DNA from: Francisella sp. SYW-9
GTDB lineage: Bacteria > Pseudomonadota > Gammaproteobacteria > Francisellales > Francisellaceae
Assembly: GCF_008711465.1 (NCBI RefSeq)
Contig: NZ_VXKQ01000018.1
Location: forward strand, 1-64,000
DNA: 64,000 bases
Direction of reading: 5' to 3'
The notes under the pieces were generated by a model. The model made no database searches. It saw only the letters and a list, made by a program, of their open reading frames with translations, and was not told the DNA's origin. Positions 8,780 to 18,272 of the stretch are shown here, piece after piece. Made by a program: the position numbers and the translations under genes. Position 1 is the stretch's first letter. Every line of letters begins with the position of its first letter.

Positions 8780-9361
8780 TTATTTTATTGCTTGGAGAAT
8801 ACCAGTAATTATCATTTGTGTACTAATAATCGTTAGTATCATCCCCATCAGTCTTTCAACTGCACGCATACCTCTTTTTCCTAGTACACGCTTTAAGAAC
8901 GGTGCGATTAGAAGAATTAATAGGGTCGCAAGACAAGCAAGAATTATCGATAGCCAGCTAAGCCATATTCCGATACTATTATGTTGAGCGATAATCATAA
9001 CCATAGCAATACTTGAAGGTCCAGCCATTAAGGGAATCGCTAGAGGAACAATAAAAGGGTCTGTATCGTCTTCTGGTCTCATATTCTCATCACTAGGATA
9101 TATCATCTTTAATGCCATAATAAAGAGAATTACACCACCAGATACTTGTACTGCGGCAACAGAGATATTCATTAAGCCTAAAATAGCTTTACCACAAAAG
9201 AAAAATAAGCTTAGTATAAGAAAAGCAATAATCATCTCTCTTATTATTATCTTTCTTTGATCATTAGGATTGTATTTTCTAAGAATGCTTAAGAAAATTG
9301 GTATATTACCGATTCCATCCATTAATAAAAATATTGTCACAAAAATTGTATAAAAGTTCAT
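8780..9361 (-). CDS. MarC family integral membrane protein
   Basis: Six-helix inner-membrane protein of the MarC/YchE/YhgN family, 193 residues (family about 200-220). Recognisable segments are LLMDGIGNIPIFLSIL near the N-terminus, AVQVSGGVILFIMALKM, and PLAIPLMAGPSSIAMVMI in the middle, the last being the family hallmark. Function is not established; the old link to multiple antibiotic resistance was not upheld for MarC itself. It is convergent with the ATP-grasp gene. A 9-bp inverted repeat lies 22 bases upstream of its start. Confidence 0.88.
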   Translation of the reverse strand: MNFYTIFVTIFLLMDGIGNIPIFLSILRKYNPNDQRKIIIREMIIAFLILSLFFFCGKAILGLMNISVAAVQVSGGVILFIMALKMIYPSDENMRPEDDTDPFIVPLAIPLMAGPSSIAMVMIIAQHNSIGIWLSWLSIILACLATLLILLIAPFLKRVLGKRGMRAVERLMGMILTIISTQMIITGILQAIK

Positions 9362-9382
9362 AGTTTATTCTCAACAAAGTAA

Positions 9383-9409
9383 AAGAGTTAGTATAAAGAT
9401 CTAACTCTT
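9383..9409. repeat. 9-bp perfect inverted repeat upstream of marC
   Basis: AAGAGTTAG (9383-9391) and CTAACTCTT (9401-9409) flank a 9-base loop. It lies in the divergent region 9362-9656, just before the marC start on the minus strand. It could be an operator or a leader hairpin; it has no T-tract on either side that would make it a good terminator. The rest of the divergent region (about 295 bases) is AT-rich and shows no gene. Confidence 0.5.
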
Positions 9410-9610
9410 ATGGTTTATTAATAATGTGTGTTTAAGTTTGGGTATTAAAAAAGCACAGTTTCTCTTCTATTTTTTAAATGAAAAATAGCACTGACTTATT
9501 TGAATGTGTGTAATCTACCATACCATGCTTATTGATGCCAACCTTCTTTAGCATATATTAATTAATTTTATATATAAGCTATATAAATGAATCACCTTGC
9601 TTTAGTTTAA

Positions 9611-9621
9611 TGACAGTGTCA
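9611..9621. promoter_or_regulatory. Palindrome TGACAGTGTCA, possible operator
   Basis: A perfect 11-base odd palindrome centred on G9616, 36 bases before the ATG of the DUF523/DUF1722 gene. It overlaps the place where a promoter would sit. It may bind a dimeric regulator; no regulator gene is nearby. Confidence 0.3.
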
Positions 9622-9656
9622 AAATAAAAAATACTAATATAACGATTTGGAAGCCG

Positions 9657-10598
9657 ATGAATAAGATATCTATAGGTGTAAGTAGTTGCTTAGTTGGGAA
9701 TAATGTTCGTTATAATGGAGGTAACTGCCATAAGTCATATATCACAGGAGTTTATGCAGATTATTTTGACTATAAAATAGTTTGTCCTGAGGTTGCTGCA
9801 GGCTTAGGCGTACCAAGACCAACATTATTTTTAGTTGAAGATATTCAAAAGGGTATATTGGCAGTTAAGACAAATAAGACTCATGTTGATGTTACAGGTG
9901 ACCTAAAGCAAGCAGTTAATAAATTAGTAGCTAACTTAGGTACTGTTTATGGTTTTATTTTAAAGGCTAAATCGCCAAGTTGTGGAGTAGCTACAGCTAG
10001 AGTGTTTGATGAGAATCATGGTTATACAGGTATTAAGGCTGATGGATTATTTGTTCGAGCTCTTAGAGAGTACGATCCATTATTGCCAATAGAAGATGAT
10101 GGTAAGCTCACAGATAAAACTTTAAAAGATCACTTCTTGCGTAAGGTGTTTTGCTATTATGACTTAAAAAATGTTTTTATGAGTTGCTCAAGCATTACTG
10201 AGATGATGGAGTATCATTCAAAGCATAAAGTGTTGCTTAGGATGCATAATAATAAGGTTAAGAAGATTTTAGGTAATATGCTTTCTGAGGCTGGTAGTAA
10301 AGCAGATCTTGGTGAGATTAAACAAAAATATGTAGACTTATTCATGCAAGCTATAGCATCTCCAGCTAAACGAGGAGCACACTATATGGCATTGCAGAAT
10401 GTTTTGCGGGAGATAAATAAAAAGATTTCTAAATCTCAACGTCAGTATCTTCAAGAGATATTAAATAAGTATAAAGATTGTAAGATTTCTTGGGATGTAC
10501 CTGTGAGTATTATAAAGATGTACCTCTTAGATATTGATTTGCCTTATTTAGCAAAGCAAAGCTATTTAAATCCTTATCCTGAAGAGCTTATAACTTAA
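9657..10598 (+). CDS. DUF523 and DUF1722 domain protein (YbgA-like C-terminus)
   Basis: 313 residues, a two-domain protein. The N-terminal DUF523 part (about 1-155) has GVSSCLVGNNVRYNGG, VCPEVAAGLGVPRP and KAKSPSCGVA, with conserved cysteines (C10, C43, C109 region) suggesting metal or iron-sulfur binding. The C-terminal DUF1722/YbgA part (about 185-310) has KHKVLLRMHN, RGAHYMALQNV and the ending DLPYLAKQSYLNPYPEEL. Such fusions are often found near photolyase genes, and DUF523 proteins have been linked to sulfur transfer in tRNA modification, but nothing local confirms a role. Its stop codon overlaps that of the convergent MFS gene (CTTAAG). Confidence 0.82.
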   Translation: MNKISIGVSSCLVGNNVRYNGGNCHKSYITGVYADYFDYKIVCPEVAAGLGVPRPTLFLVEDIQKGILAVKTNKTHVDVTGDLKQAVNKLVANLGTVYGFILKAKSPSCGVATARVFDENHGYTGIKADGLFVRALREYDPLLPIEDDGKLTDKTLKDHFLRKVFCYYDLKNVFMSCSSITEMMEYHSKHKVLLRMHNNKVKKILGNMLSEAGSKADLGEIKQKYVDLFMQAIASPAKRGAHYMALQNVLREINKKISKSQRQYLQEILNKYKDCKISWDVPVSIIKMYLLDIDLPYLAKQSYLNPYPEELIT

Positions 10599-11854
10599 GC
10601 ATTAATTTCTTTTGGAAGTAAGAATGCAAAAGGAACACAGATTAGTAGTAGTCCTGATAAGATTGCTATAATTATATCAAATGACTGATTGTAGGATAAG
10701 GTGTGATTTACTCCTTGTGAAAGAGATAATATATAGCCAATACCTGGTAGAAGTATAACAGGCAATATATTATTTATCATATTTACACCTGCTGTACTTG
10801 AGGCAGATGTTCCTGGAGGTGATATGATTTTTGCGATCGCGAAAGTTATTGCTTGAGGACCAGCCATCATACCTAATGCTAAATATGAAATTATAAATAG
10901 GTTTTTGTGCATAGGTATATATGCAATAGCTATTATCAGTAAACCTGATGATACTAAGCTTAAGATTAATAAAAATCTAAAACGGTTAGTATAGGCACTA
11001 ATAATACCAAAAACCGCAAATCCAATAGCTGCTCCAGCAAATAGAAGACTATTTAAATGAGATGCTACAGATTGGTTAACATTTAGTTTAACTTCTATTA
11101 ATCCGACTCCCCATAGTGAACCAAGAACATTAATTGGCATAAAGATGCTTGCACCAATTAAACTAGCAATCCAAAACCTAGGATTCATAATTATCTTAAT
11201 TAGTTTTACAATGGTTTCAGAGAAGCTAGATTGACTAAAGTGTGTGAACTTTTCTACATGTTTTTTATTATCTTTAATAAAAATAACTATTAGTAAGAAA
11301 AGAATAATTCCAAAATATGTGAAAGTTGAATTACCTTGTTTCCAACCGAAAGTAGCTACTAAATTTGAAAGAAAGATATCCGTGAATAGTCCACCAAGAA
11401 TACCAATGACTGTCGTAAAGCCAATAAACGTTGAGAAAAATCTTTGTGGTAACCACATACCAGCCATTTTAGCAGCACCAATAAAACCAAACGCTGAGCC
11501 AACACCCATAAGTATTCTACCAAAAAATGCGACTTCATAATAATTGGTAGCAGAAAACAGGTAGTTACCTAAGACACAAAGAGCCGTTGCAATACTAATT
11601 ACTGTTTTACGATTATATTTATCTAATATTACCCCCGCTGGGATTTGCATAATAGTGTAAGAGATAAAGTATGCTGAAGAGAGCCAGCCAATTTTAGCAT
11701 CACCAATGTTGAAAGCATTTTTAAGGTCTTCAGCCATTACCCCTGGAGCTGCTCGAATAAAGAAATCATAACTATAATTTAGAGTTGCAATCAAGCATAT
11801 TGCCCATGCGATAATAATCAAGATATTTGATTTGGGTAAATGAGATTCATTCAT
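10595..11854 (-). CDS. MFS transporter of the Pht/Fpt (phagosomal transporter) type
   Basis: Twelve-helix major facilitator carrier. The N-terminus YSYDFFIRAAPG followed by IMQIPAGVILDKYNRK (motif A, loop 2-3) is shared with two other carriers in this window (43052-44254 and 44533-45756) and fits the Legionella Pht/Francisella Fpt family, whose studied members import amino acids or other nutrients. The frame is open back to an ATG at 11902. I prefer the internal ATG at 11854 (419 residues) because it gives an N-terminal length nearer that of the paralogues; neither start has a clear ribosome site. The substrate is unknown. Confidence 0.82.
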   Translation of the reverse strand: MNESHLPKSNILIIIAWAICLIATLNYSYDFFIRAAPGVMAEDLKNAFNIGDAKIGWLSSAYFISYTIMQIPAGVILDKYNRKTVISIATALCVLGNYLFSATNYYEVAFFGRILMGVGSAFGFIGAAKMAGMWLPQRFFSTFIGFTTVIGILGGLFTDIFLSNLVATFGWKQGNSTFTYFGIILFLLIVIFIKDNKKHVEKFTHFSQSSFSETIVKLIKIIMNPRFWIASLIGASIFMPINVLGSLWGVGLIEVKLNVNQSVASHLNSLLFAGAAIGFAVFGIISAYTNRFRFLLILSLVSSGLLIIAIAYIPMHKNLFIISYLALGMMAGPQAITFAIAKIISPPGTSASSTAGVNMINNILPVILLPGIGYILSLSQGVNHTLSYNQSFDIIIAILSGLLLICVPFAFLLPKEINA

Positions 11855-12005
11855 AAAAATATGATTAGATGTTACAAAGTTATTAGCATACCAAACAAAC
11901 ATAAATTATTCAAAATATAACCTCTAATAAGTCCATAAAATCAGGGTTTTATACTTAGAAAAATAGGAATTTTATCGATAGAGATACTAAGAGTTGGATT
12001 TAAAA

Positions 12006-15000
12006 TTAGTGGCTAGAATCACCTTTCCCAAGTTCATCAACTATTTTTTGCTGTTCGATTTCTAGTTTGACAGATTCTGATTTGTCACTAGCAATATACA
12101 TATATACAACAGGTAGAACAAATAGTGAGAAAATAGCACCAATAACTAGTCCACTTGATATAACTACACCAATACAGTTTCTACTAACCGCACCAGCACC
12201 TGATGATGTAACAAGAGGTATCACACCAACGACCATAGCCGACACAGTCATTAAGATTGGTCTTAGACGTTGTGATGATGATGTGACAATAGCATCATAT
12301 TTATTTAGTCCTTCATGCTTTTGTAGATGATTGGCAAATTCAACCACCATAATCCCTTGTTTTGATATAAGACCTATTAAGGTTACCAAACCAAGTTGGG
12401 TGTATATATTTAATGAGGCCCAACTTGCACCAATAAACTGTCCAAAGTATAGTGGAATTAGAGCTCCTGAAATAGCCATAGGAATAGTTACCAAAATTAC
12501 TAAAGAATCTCTAAAGCTCTCAAACTGGGCTGATAATGCTAAGAAAATTAGTACGATTGCAAAAGCAAAGGCTACCATCATAGTGTTACCATTTTCAACG
12601 TATTGACGTGCAGATCCTGAGAAGTTGTATGAGAATCCAGCAGGTAGCTGACCTCTAATCACACTTTTAACATAGTCAATAGCCTGTCCTTGTGTAACTC
12701 CAGGAGACATAACAGCAGAAATCGTTGCTGAGTTTAGCTGTTGGAAGGTGTTTTGTGTTAAAGGTTGGCCTTTGGTTTTAAATGTCATTAGAGCTGATAA
12801 AGGTACCTCAGAGTCAAACATATCAGTAGCATCATCTGAGCGAATAAAGATATTTCCTAGTTGTTCTTGAGTAAGCATCTCATTTCTTGCTAACTGAGGG
12901 ATTACTTGGAAGCTATAACCCCTTAGGAAGAAATAATTTATATAGCCACCAGCATATGAAGAACCAAGTGTTTTAGCTATATCTGCCATCGTGATTCCTA
13001 AGATTCCAGCTTTGTCACGATCTATATTTATATCAACAACAGGGTTATCAAACTTAAGATCACTTTGTGCAAAGACAAACATACCACTTCCCATCATCTT
13101 TTTAATAACTTTGTTGGTGATATCATTTATGGCTTGATAGCCATTCACACTCTGGATAACTATAGATATAGGAGCTCCCCTAGGTATGCCTGGTAAAGAT
13201 GGGACTTGTTGCACGTATGTTTGTATGCCTGGTAATTCAGTAACCTTGGATTGAATTATATTTGCAGCCTGTTGCTGGGAGGTTTTTCTATCATCCCAAG
13301 GCTTCATAATAAATCCACCGAAGATTACATTTGATCCCATCACCCCATTTAGAATAAATGTAGCTTTTTTACCAGGGACTTCATTTAGGGTTTGATTTAG
13401 CTTTTTACTAAAAGCCTCTAAATAGTTAATATTTGCAGAAGAAGGCGCTTGTCCCATTACTGCGATAAATCCTTGATCTTCAATAGGCGCAAGTTCTGAT
13501 TTGATACCTGTACCCATAATAAAGCAACTAATAAGGACAATAATCCCCATAATAGCAATAGCTGGTTTTATATCTAGGACGAATATTAGTAAAGCTTTGT
13601 ATTTTGCAGTTAACTTACTAAATAGTGAGTCTACAAATTTTACTAGTTTTGTACTCATCATCTGACGATTCAGTACTTTTGAACACATCATTGGTGATAG
13701 CGTATAGGCTACTATACCAGATATTAGTACGGCTCCTGCAAGCGAGTAAGCAAATTCAGTAAATAGCTGACCGGTAAAGCCTCCCATCATTCCGATAGGA
13801 GCATATACTACTAGTAAGGTTAGTGTCATTAATATGACTGGGTTAGCAATCTCTCTAGCACCTTTTATGGCTGCTGGAAAAGGCTCCATTCCTTCTTCTA
13901 TATGGCGATAAATATTCTCAAGTACAACAATTGCATCATCAACTACCAAGCCTATGGCAAGGATCATGGCTAGTAAGGTCAAGAGATTGATTGAAAAGCC
14001 CATCATACTCATTAAAAAGAACGAGCCTATAATGGATAAAGGAATTGCTATAACTGGTACGATAATTGCTCGTAGTGACCCTAAAAATAGAAACATTACA
14101 ACAGATACGATAATAATTGCTTCAACAAGAGTATGCAGAACCTCATCGATTGAGCTTTCAATATATAGTGTACTGTTATAAGCGACATTAACATCTAAAC
14201 CATTTGGTAGCGAGGCTTTGATATTAGGTAATTCTTTGACTAAGTTAGAAACTACAGAAAGAGGATTATCTTCTGGTGATACTACAGCACCAGCAAGAAC
14301 CGCATTTTTACCATCAAAGTATACGGATGAGTTATAGTCTTGGGCTCCTAGTTCAACTTTTGCAACATCTTTTAACCTTACTACCTGATTATCGCTTTTT
14401 TTGATAATAAGATTTTCATAGTCCTGAGCTTTGGACATGCTTGTTTCTGGGTTTAGTGTGTAGTTTAGGTACGGCCCTTGTATTTGACCACCTGCTGAGA
14501 CTAAGCTATTAGATCCAATTGCTTGTGATAACTCCCCAGGGGCGATTCCGTATTCTGCCATGCGGGATTTATTAGGGTATATACGCATTGCATATGGTTT
14601 GTTACCCCAAACATCTATTTCAGATAAACCACCTTGGGCAAGTAATTTCGGAGTCAACTCGGAGTTGATATATGCTGATATCTCTGAGGTACTCATAGTC
14701 TTACTTGTGAAAGCAAGAATTAGTGAGGGGAAGTTATCAGCAGGGTTTAATTTAATAGCAGGAGAGTATGCATCTTGAGGTAGTTTATTAAGTACTGAGT
14801 TTACATTCTGTACGACTTCAGATAAAACATTATTTGAGTTATATCCTAGCTTAACATATACCGTAATTGTACTTGTTCCTAGGGCAGACTCAGACGTCAT
14901 ATAGTCAATTCCTTTTGAGGATCCTACAGCTGATTCTATTGGCCTAGTTACAAATGCCTGGATTGTTGCAGGGTTTGCGCCAGGGTATGATGTTGTAATA

Positions 15001-15137
15001 GTGATCGTTGCGCTATCTATGTAGGGGTACTGTCTAATCTGAAGGTTAAAAAATGAACCAACTCCAACAACAATAATCATAAAACTTATTGAAAGAGATA
15101 AAACTGGTCTTCTTATGAAAATATCAATAAGACGCAT
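12006..15137 (-). CDS. acrB: RND multidrug efflux pump, inner-membrane subunit (AcrB-like)
   Basis: Proton-driven RND pump protomer, 1043 residues, the usual length (about 1030-1050), with twelve helices and two large periplasmic loops. The N-terminus MRLIDIFIRRPVLSLSIS, the relay aspartates D400/D401 in LVVDDAIVVLENIYRH, and the C-terminal GIMVVEFAN segment are typical. It starts 2 bases after the membrane-fusion gene (15140-16513) and is the last gene of the cca-dsbB-MFP-RND set. By sequence feel it is closer to the MexF/MdtB-like branch than to AcrB proper. No outer-membrane TolC-type gene lies in the window, so the channel must be supplied from elsewhere. Confidence 0.92.
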   Translation of the reverse strand: MRLIDIFIRRPVLSLSISFMIIVVGVGSFFNLQIRQYPYIDSATITITTSYPGANPATIQAFVTRPIESAVGSSKGIDYMTSESALGTSTITVYVKLGYNSNNVLSEVVQNVNSVLNKLPQDAYSPAIKLNPADNFPSLILAFTSKTMSTSEISAYINSELTPKLLAQGGLSEIDVWGNKPYAMRIYPNKSRMAEYGIAPGELSQAIGSNSLVSAGGQIQGPYLNYTLNPETSMSKAQDYENLIIKKSDNQVVRLKDVAKVELGAQDYNSSVYFDGKNAVLAGAVVSPEDNPLSVVSNLVKELPNIKASLPNGLDVNVAYNSTLYIESSIDEVLHTLVEAIIIVSVVMFLFLGSLRAIIVPVIAIPLSIIGSFFLMSMMGFSINLLTLLAMILAIGLVVDDAIVVLENIYRHIEEGMEPFPAAIKGAREIANPVILMTLTLLVVYAPIGMMGGFTGQLFTEFAYSLAGAVLISGIVAYTLSPMMCSKVLNRQMMSTKLVKFVDSLFSKLTAKYKALLIFVLDIKPAIAIMGIIVLISCFIMGTGIKSELAPIEDQGFIAVMGQAPSSANINYLEAFSKKLNQTLNEVPGKKATFILNGVMGSNVIFGGFIMKPWDDRKTSQQQAANIIQSKVTELPGIQTYVQQVPSLPGIPRGAPISIVIQSVNGYQAINDITNKVIKKMMGSGMFVFAQSDLKFDNPVVDINIDRDKAGILGITMADIAKTLGSSYAGGYINYFFLRGYSFQVIPQLARNEMLTQEQLGNIFIRSDDATDMFDSEVPLSALMTFKTKGQPLTQNTFQQLNSATISAVMSPGVTQGQAIDYVKSVIRGQLPAGFSYNFSGSARQYVENGNTMMVAFAFAIVLIFLALSAQFESFRDSLVILVTIPMAISGALIPLYFGQFIGASWASLNIYTQLGLVTLIGLISKQGIMVVEFANHLQKHEGLNKYDAIVTSSSQRLRPILMTVSAMVVGVIPLVTSSGAGAVSRNCIGVVISSGLVIGAIFSLFVLPVVYMYIASDKSESVKLEIEQQKIVDELGKGDSSH

Positions 15138-15139
15138 TA

Positions 15140-16513
15140 TTACATTCCTTGCTTATATATATTGTTACTTAGCTTTACGCTATTGTTTAGCATTGCATTG
15201 CCGCCTTTTTGAACTTTATTTTGTCCCGAAGTAACTATTGTTGTTCCAGGTTTTATACCCTCTACAAGAGCTAAGTTGTTTCTAGTTTCTAAAACTTTAA
15301 TGTTGTCTTGGCCAACTTTATATAAAGTTTTATCTAATGTGATAGTTTTCATTCCACCACCAGCTGTAGAAGTATATGATACTTTCTCAGGTTTACCATC
15401 CTTGTCTAAAACAGGCTTCAATGTATATACCGACTCGCCATATAAGCTATACGATACGGCATTTCTTGGAATGACAATTGAATCTTTTTTAATCGGTAGA
15501 TTCACATGCACTGTTAAAAACATACCAGGGACAATTTGATGTTTAGGATTTTTATATGTAGCTTGGACAACAATAGATCTATTTGAATCATTAATAAATG
15601 AGTTAATAGCAGTTATCTTTGCAGTAAATTTTTTACCAGGATATGAGTCAGAGAAGAAATTGATATTTTGTCCAACTTTTATCAAACTAACTCTATTTTG
15701 TGGAACAGAGAATGTTATAAAAATAGGATCTATTTTTGTAAGAGTTGCAGCATTATCACCATTGTTAAAGTACTGACCTAAACTTATGTTTCTAATACCT
15801 ATCTTACCATCAAAAGGTGCTTTAACTTCTTTAAAGCCAATTTGTGATTCAATATTTTGTACTTGTGCTAGAGCTGCTAGATAGTCTGCGTTAGCTTTAT
15901 CTGCCGTTTCTTTCGAAGTAGCTCTTTGTTCTACAAGTTTGTTATAACGATCTGTAGTAATCTTAGCAAGTTTTAACTTTGAAAGGGCCTCTTCTAAATT
16001 GGCCTTTAATTGACTTGTGTCTAGTTTGAAAAGCAAATCGCCTTTTTTAACTTCTTGACCACTTTTGAAGTTAATCTCACTAACAATTCCACCTGATTGT
16101 GATGAAATTTGCGTTGACTGGATTGCTTGAGCTTCACCGATTGTATTTATGATTTGTTGCCAATCTGATTTCTTTACTACTGCCGATGTTACAGCAACTG
16201 GTTGAGGTACGTATGATGCCATACCTTTTTTTATCATACTCTGTACAAATTCAGCAAAACCAAAAATACTTCCAAAAATTAGTAATGTGGCTACAACTAC
16301 TACGATTGAAGCTACATTTTTGTTTTTCAACTTAGCTAGTAAAGCTTTTATCTGATTTATTTGAAATATAAAGTAAACTATCGCTAAAGCGGCTCCTAAC
16401 TTACCCAAGATTAGCCAAGCAACAACAATTGTGATTACACAAAAAATAGCATAATTCTTTTTGTTAGCGTTTATTTTTTGTTTTAAGTTCTCAAATCCTT
16501 TCTTGAAGTCCAC
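15140..16513 (-). CDS. acrA: RND periplasmic adaptor (membrane fusion protein) with membrane-rich N-terminus
   Basis: Adaptor linking the RND pump to an outer-membrane channel, 457 residues, long for the family (about 380-400). The extra length is N-terminal: hydrophobic stretches at about 21-37, 38-55 and 67-88 precede the adaptor proper, and there is no lipobox. From about 105 on it is typical: lipoyl half-motif (SGGIVSEINFKSGQEVKKGDLL, 140-161, split here by position), coiled-coil hairpin about 165-215, second lipoyl half PFDGKIGIRNISLGQYF, then the beta-barrel domain. It is 12 bases after dsbB and 2 bases before the pump gene, so it is one transcript. Confidence 0.88.
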   Translation of the reverse strand: MDFKKGFENLKQKINANKKNYAIFCVITIVVAWLILGKLGAALAIVYFIFQINQIKALLAKLKNKNVASIVVVVATLLIFGSIFGFAEFVQSMIKKGMASYVPQPVAVTSAVVKKSDWQQIINTIGEAQAIQSTQISSQSGGIVSEINFKSGQEVKKGDLLFKLDTSQLKANLEEALSKLKLAKITTDRYNKLVEQRATSKETADKANADYLAALAQVQNIESQIGFKEVKAPFDGKIGIRNISLGQYFNNGDNAATLTKIDPIFITFSVPQNRVSLIKVGQNINFFSDSYPGKKFTAKITAINSFINDSNRSIVVQATYKNPKHQIVPGMFLTVHVNLPIKKDSIVIPRNAVSYSLYGESVYTLKPVLDKDGKPEKVSYTSTAGGGMKTITLDKTLYKVGQDNIKVLETRNNLALVEGIKPGTTIVTSGQNKVQKGGNAMLNNSVKLSNNIYKQGM

Positions 16514-16525
16514 AGTTTTATCTCA

Positions 16526-17023
16526 CTATTTTTTAAATATTTTTATAAAAAAACCAATACAGTTTATTACTAATAAGCAGATGAAAAATATTAGGCTATA
16601 TACAGCTAAGCTGTAGCCAGATATTTGCTCGGATATTTCTGAGCAGCTTTCAACTGAACCTGTAACTGACTTGGTCACACTAAGTAAAAATGGATTATCT
16701 ATACCACCACATGAAGCAATATTTGTTGTCGGCGGAGTGGTATTTGCAAAGTATTGTAAATACACTTGATCTGCTGCTATATAAAGCCCTAGTATTATAA
16801 TTGCTATTATTATTGCTCTAATAATTAAGGAGAATATTTTAGGAGATTTCTTTATCCATCCTAATATACTAAAAACCAACACACATAATACAGAGAATTG
16901 CTGTAAAAGGCACATAGGGCATGGTTTCCAACCAAGAATAGCCATTGTGAAAATAACTGCACAGAGAGTTATGATACAGACTATGGTATTGATAGGAAAA
17001 ATATAACTATCTAGTTTTTTCAT
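16526..17023 (-). CDS. dsbB: Disulfide bond formation protein B
   Basis: Inner-membrane quinone reductase that reoxidises DsbA; 165 residues, family-sized, with four helices. The first periplasmic redox pair is C35-P-M-C38 in WKPCPMCLLQQ, and the second pair is C105 and C127. It sits between cca (46 bases upstream) and the MFP gene (12 bases downstream) in a minus-strand operon. The pairing with an efflux system is positional only. Francisella virulence-linked DsbA-like proteins would be possible partners, but none is encoded here. Confidence 0.9.
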   Translation of the reverse strand: MKKLDSYIFPINTIVCIITLCAVIFTMAILGWKPCPMCLLQQFSVLCVLVFSILGWIKKSPKIFSLIIRAIIIAIIILGLYIAADQVYLQYFANTTPPTTNIASCGGIDNPFLLSVTKSVTGSVESCSEISEQISGYSLAVYSLIFFICLLVINCIGFFIKIFKK

Positions 17024-17069
17024 TATGTTTAACTATCTTATATATCAAAAAAAGGTTTTCGTAATTGTA

Positions 17070-18176
17070 TCATAATTTTAAATTGTTTTTTATAGTATCA
17101 ATATATAGATTATTTATAGCAATTTTCAAAGAGCTTTTAGGAGTATTAGTTATTATATTTTGGATATTTAAATTATTGATGGCATTAATGGTATTCTCTA
17201 ATAGTTGATAGTTCCTTAGTATTTTTTTTGTTTTAGTTATATCTTTATGCTTTAAATAAATGTTAATACTCTCTTTTAGAAGCACTTTGTCTCTTATTAA
17301 ATTTGCACTTTTTATCAGTATGAATGCTTCATGAGCATCGATTTGTTTTTCAAGTATTTGCCTAACATAGATTGTTGCAGTTAGTATCTTGAATTGTTTG
17401 TTAGTTAGTAGCAATTCTTTTTTTAGAGAGCCCAAGTATTCTTTAGGAACTTCTAAAAAGCATAAAGTAATTTTTTGAGCTATATTTGCATTGATATATT
17501 TAGAGTTATTAAAGAAAGTTAGATTAGGTATTAAATCAAGCAAGTTACTTACGGTTGGAAATACCTTTTTTAATGCATCGAGCTCACTTAATGTTTCAAG
17601 AAATATCTTAGGGTTTATAAGAGCTTTAATAAACTCTATATGCAGACGTTCTTTGGTTAGAAAACTTAGTTCATCAGTTTTTGAAATCTCTTTTACAAGC
17701 TCTTTGGTTTCAGGGGCGATTGAAAAATTAAAAGCAGAAAGTTGGGCTTTAAATCTAGCTAAGCGGATAACACGTAAAGGATCTTCTATGAAAGCTTCTG
17801 ATGTATGGCGTAGAATACGATCTTTAATATCTTTTTGACCATTAAAGGGGTCGACTAAGTTATTATTTGTATCGACCGCTATTGAATTGATAGTTAGATC
17901 TCTGCGTTTAAGGTCATCTTCAAGGGTAATATCCTTTGAAAAGAAAGTCTTAAAACCATGATACCCTTTAGCTATCTTCTTTTCTGCTCTAGCAAGGGCA
18001 TATTCTTCTTTTGTTTTAGGGTCTAGAAAAACAGGGAATGAAGCGTTTATCTTAGTATAACCAGCGGATAACATTTGCTGTTCTGTTGCTCCAACAACTA
18101 CCCAGTCTTTGTCTTTATAGGGTAGTCCTAGTAGTTTATCTCTAACTGCACCACCAACTAGATATACTTTCATCAT
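17070..18176 (-). CDS. cca: CCA tRNA nucleotidyltransferase
   Basis: Adds or repairs the 3'-CCA of tRNAs; class II nucleotidyltransferase, 368 residues. Motifs: [10 protein letters not shown] (8-17), metal aspartates D22 and D24 in [19 protein letters not shown] (91-100) and [12 protein letters not shown] (131-142). The C-terminus is shorter than E. coli Cca (412) and I see no HD phosphohydrolase motif there, so it is probably the polymerase alone. Start: two consecutive ATGs at 18176 and 18173; either fits. It is the first gene of the cca-dsbB-MFP-RND transcript and divergent from msbA. Several tRNA genes in this window have CCA encoded, so repair is a likely main role for those. Confidence 0.93.
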   Translation of the reverse strand: MMKVYLVGGAVRDKLLGLPYKDKDWVVVGATEQQMLSAGYTKINASFPVFLDPKTKEEYALARAEKKIAKGYHGFKTFFSKDITLEDDLKRRDLTINSIAVDTNNNLVDPFNGQKDIKDRILRHTSEAFIEDPLRVIRLARFKAQLSAFNFSIAPETKELVKEISKTDELSFLTKERLHIEFIKALINPKIFLETLSELDALKKVFPTVSNLLDLIPNLTFFNNSKYINANIAQKITLCFLEVPKEYLGSLKKELLLTNKQFKILTATIYVRQILEKQIDAHEAFILIKSANLIRDKVLLKESINIYLKHKDITKTKKILRNYQLLENTINAINNLNIQNIITNTPKSSLKIAINNLYIDTIKNNLKL

Positions 18177-18221
18177 TTCGGTACTTAAGTTTGCTTAGCT
18201 TTATATTAACAGAAAAATGTG

Positions 18222-18227
18222 TATAAT
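18222..18227 (+). promoter_or_regulatory. Candidate -10 box of msbA-lpxK
   Basis: A perfect TATAAT lies 46 bases before the msbA ATG in the cca/msbA divergent region. No convincing -35 hexamer at the usual distance was found, so this is only a candidate. Confidence 0.35.
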
Positions 18228-18272
18228 TACTCGTTACTTAATATTGTTATTATAAGCAATTTTTTATAAATT

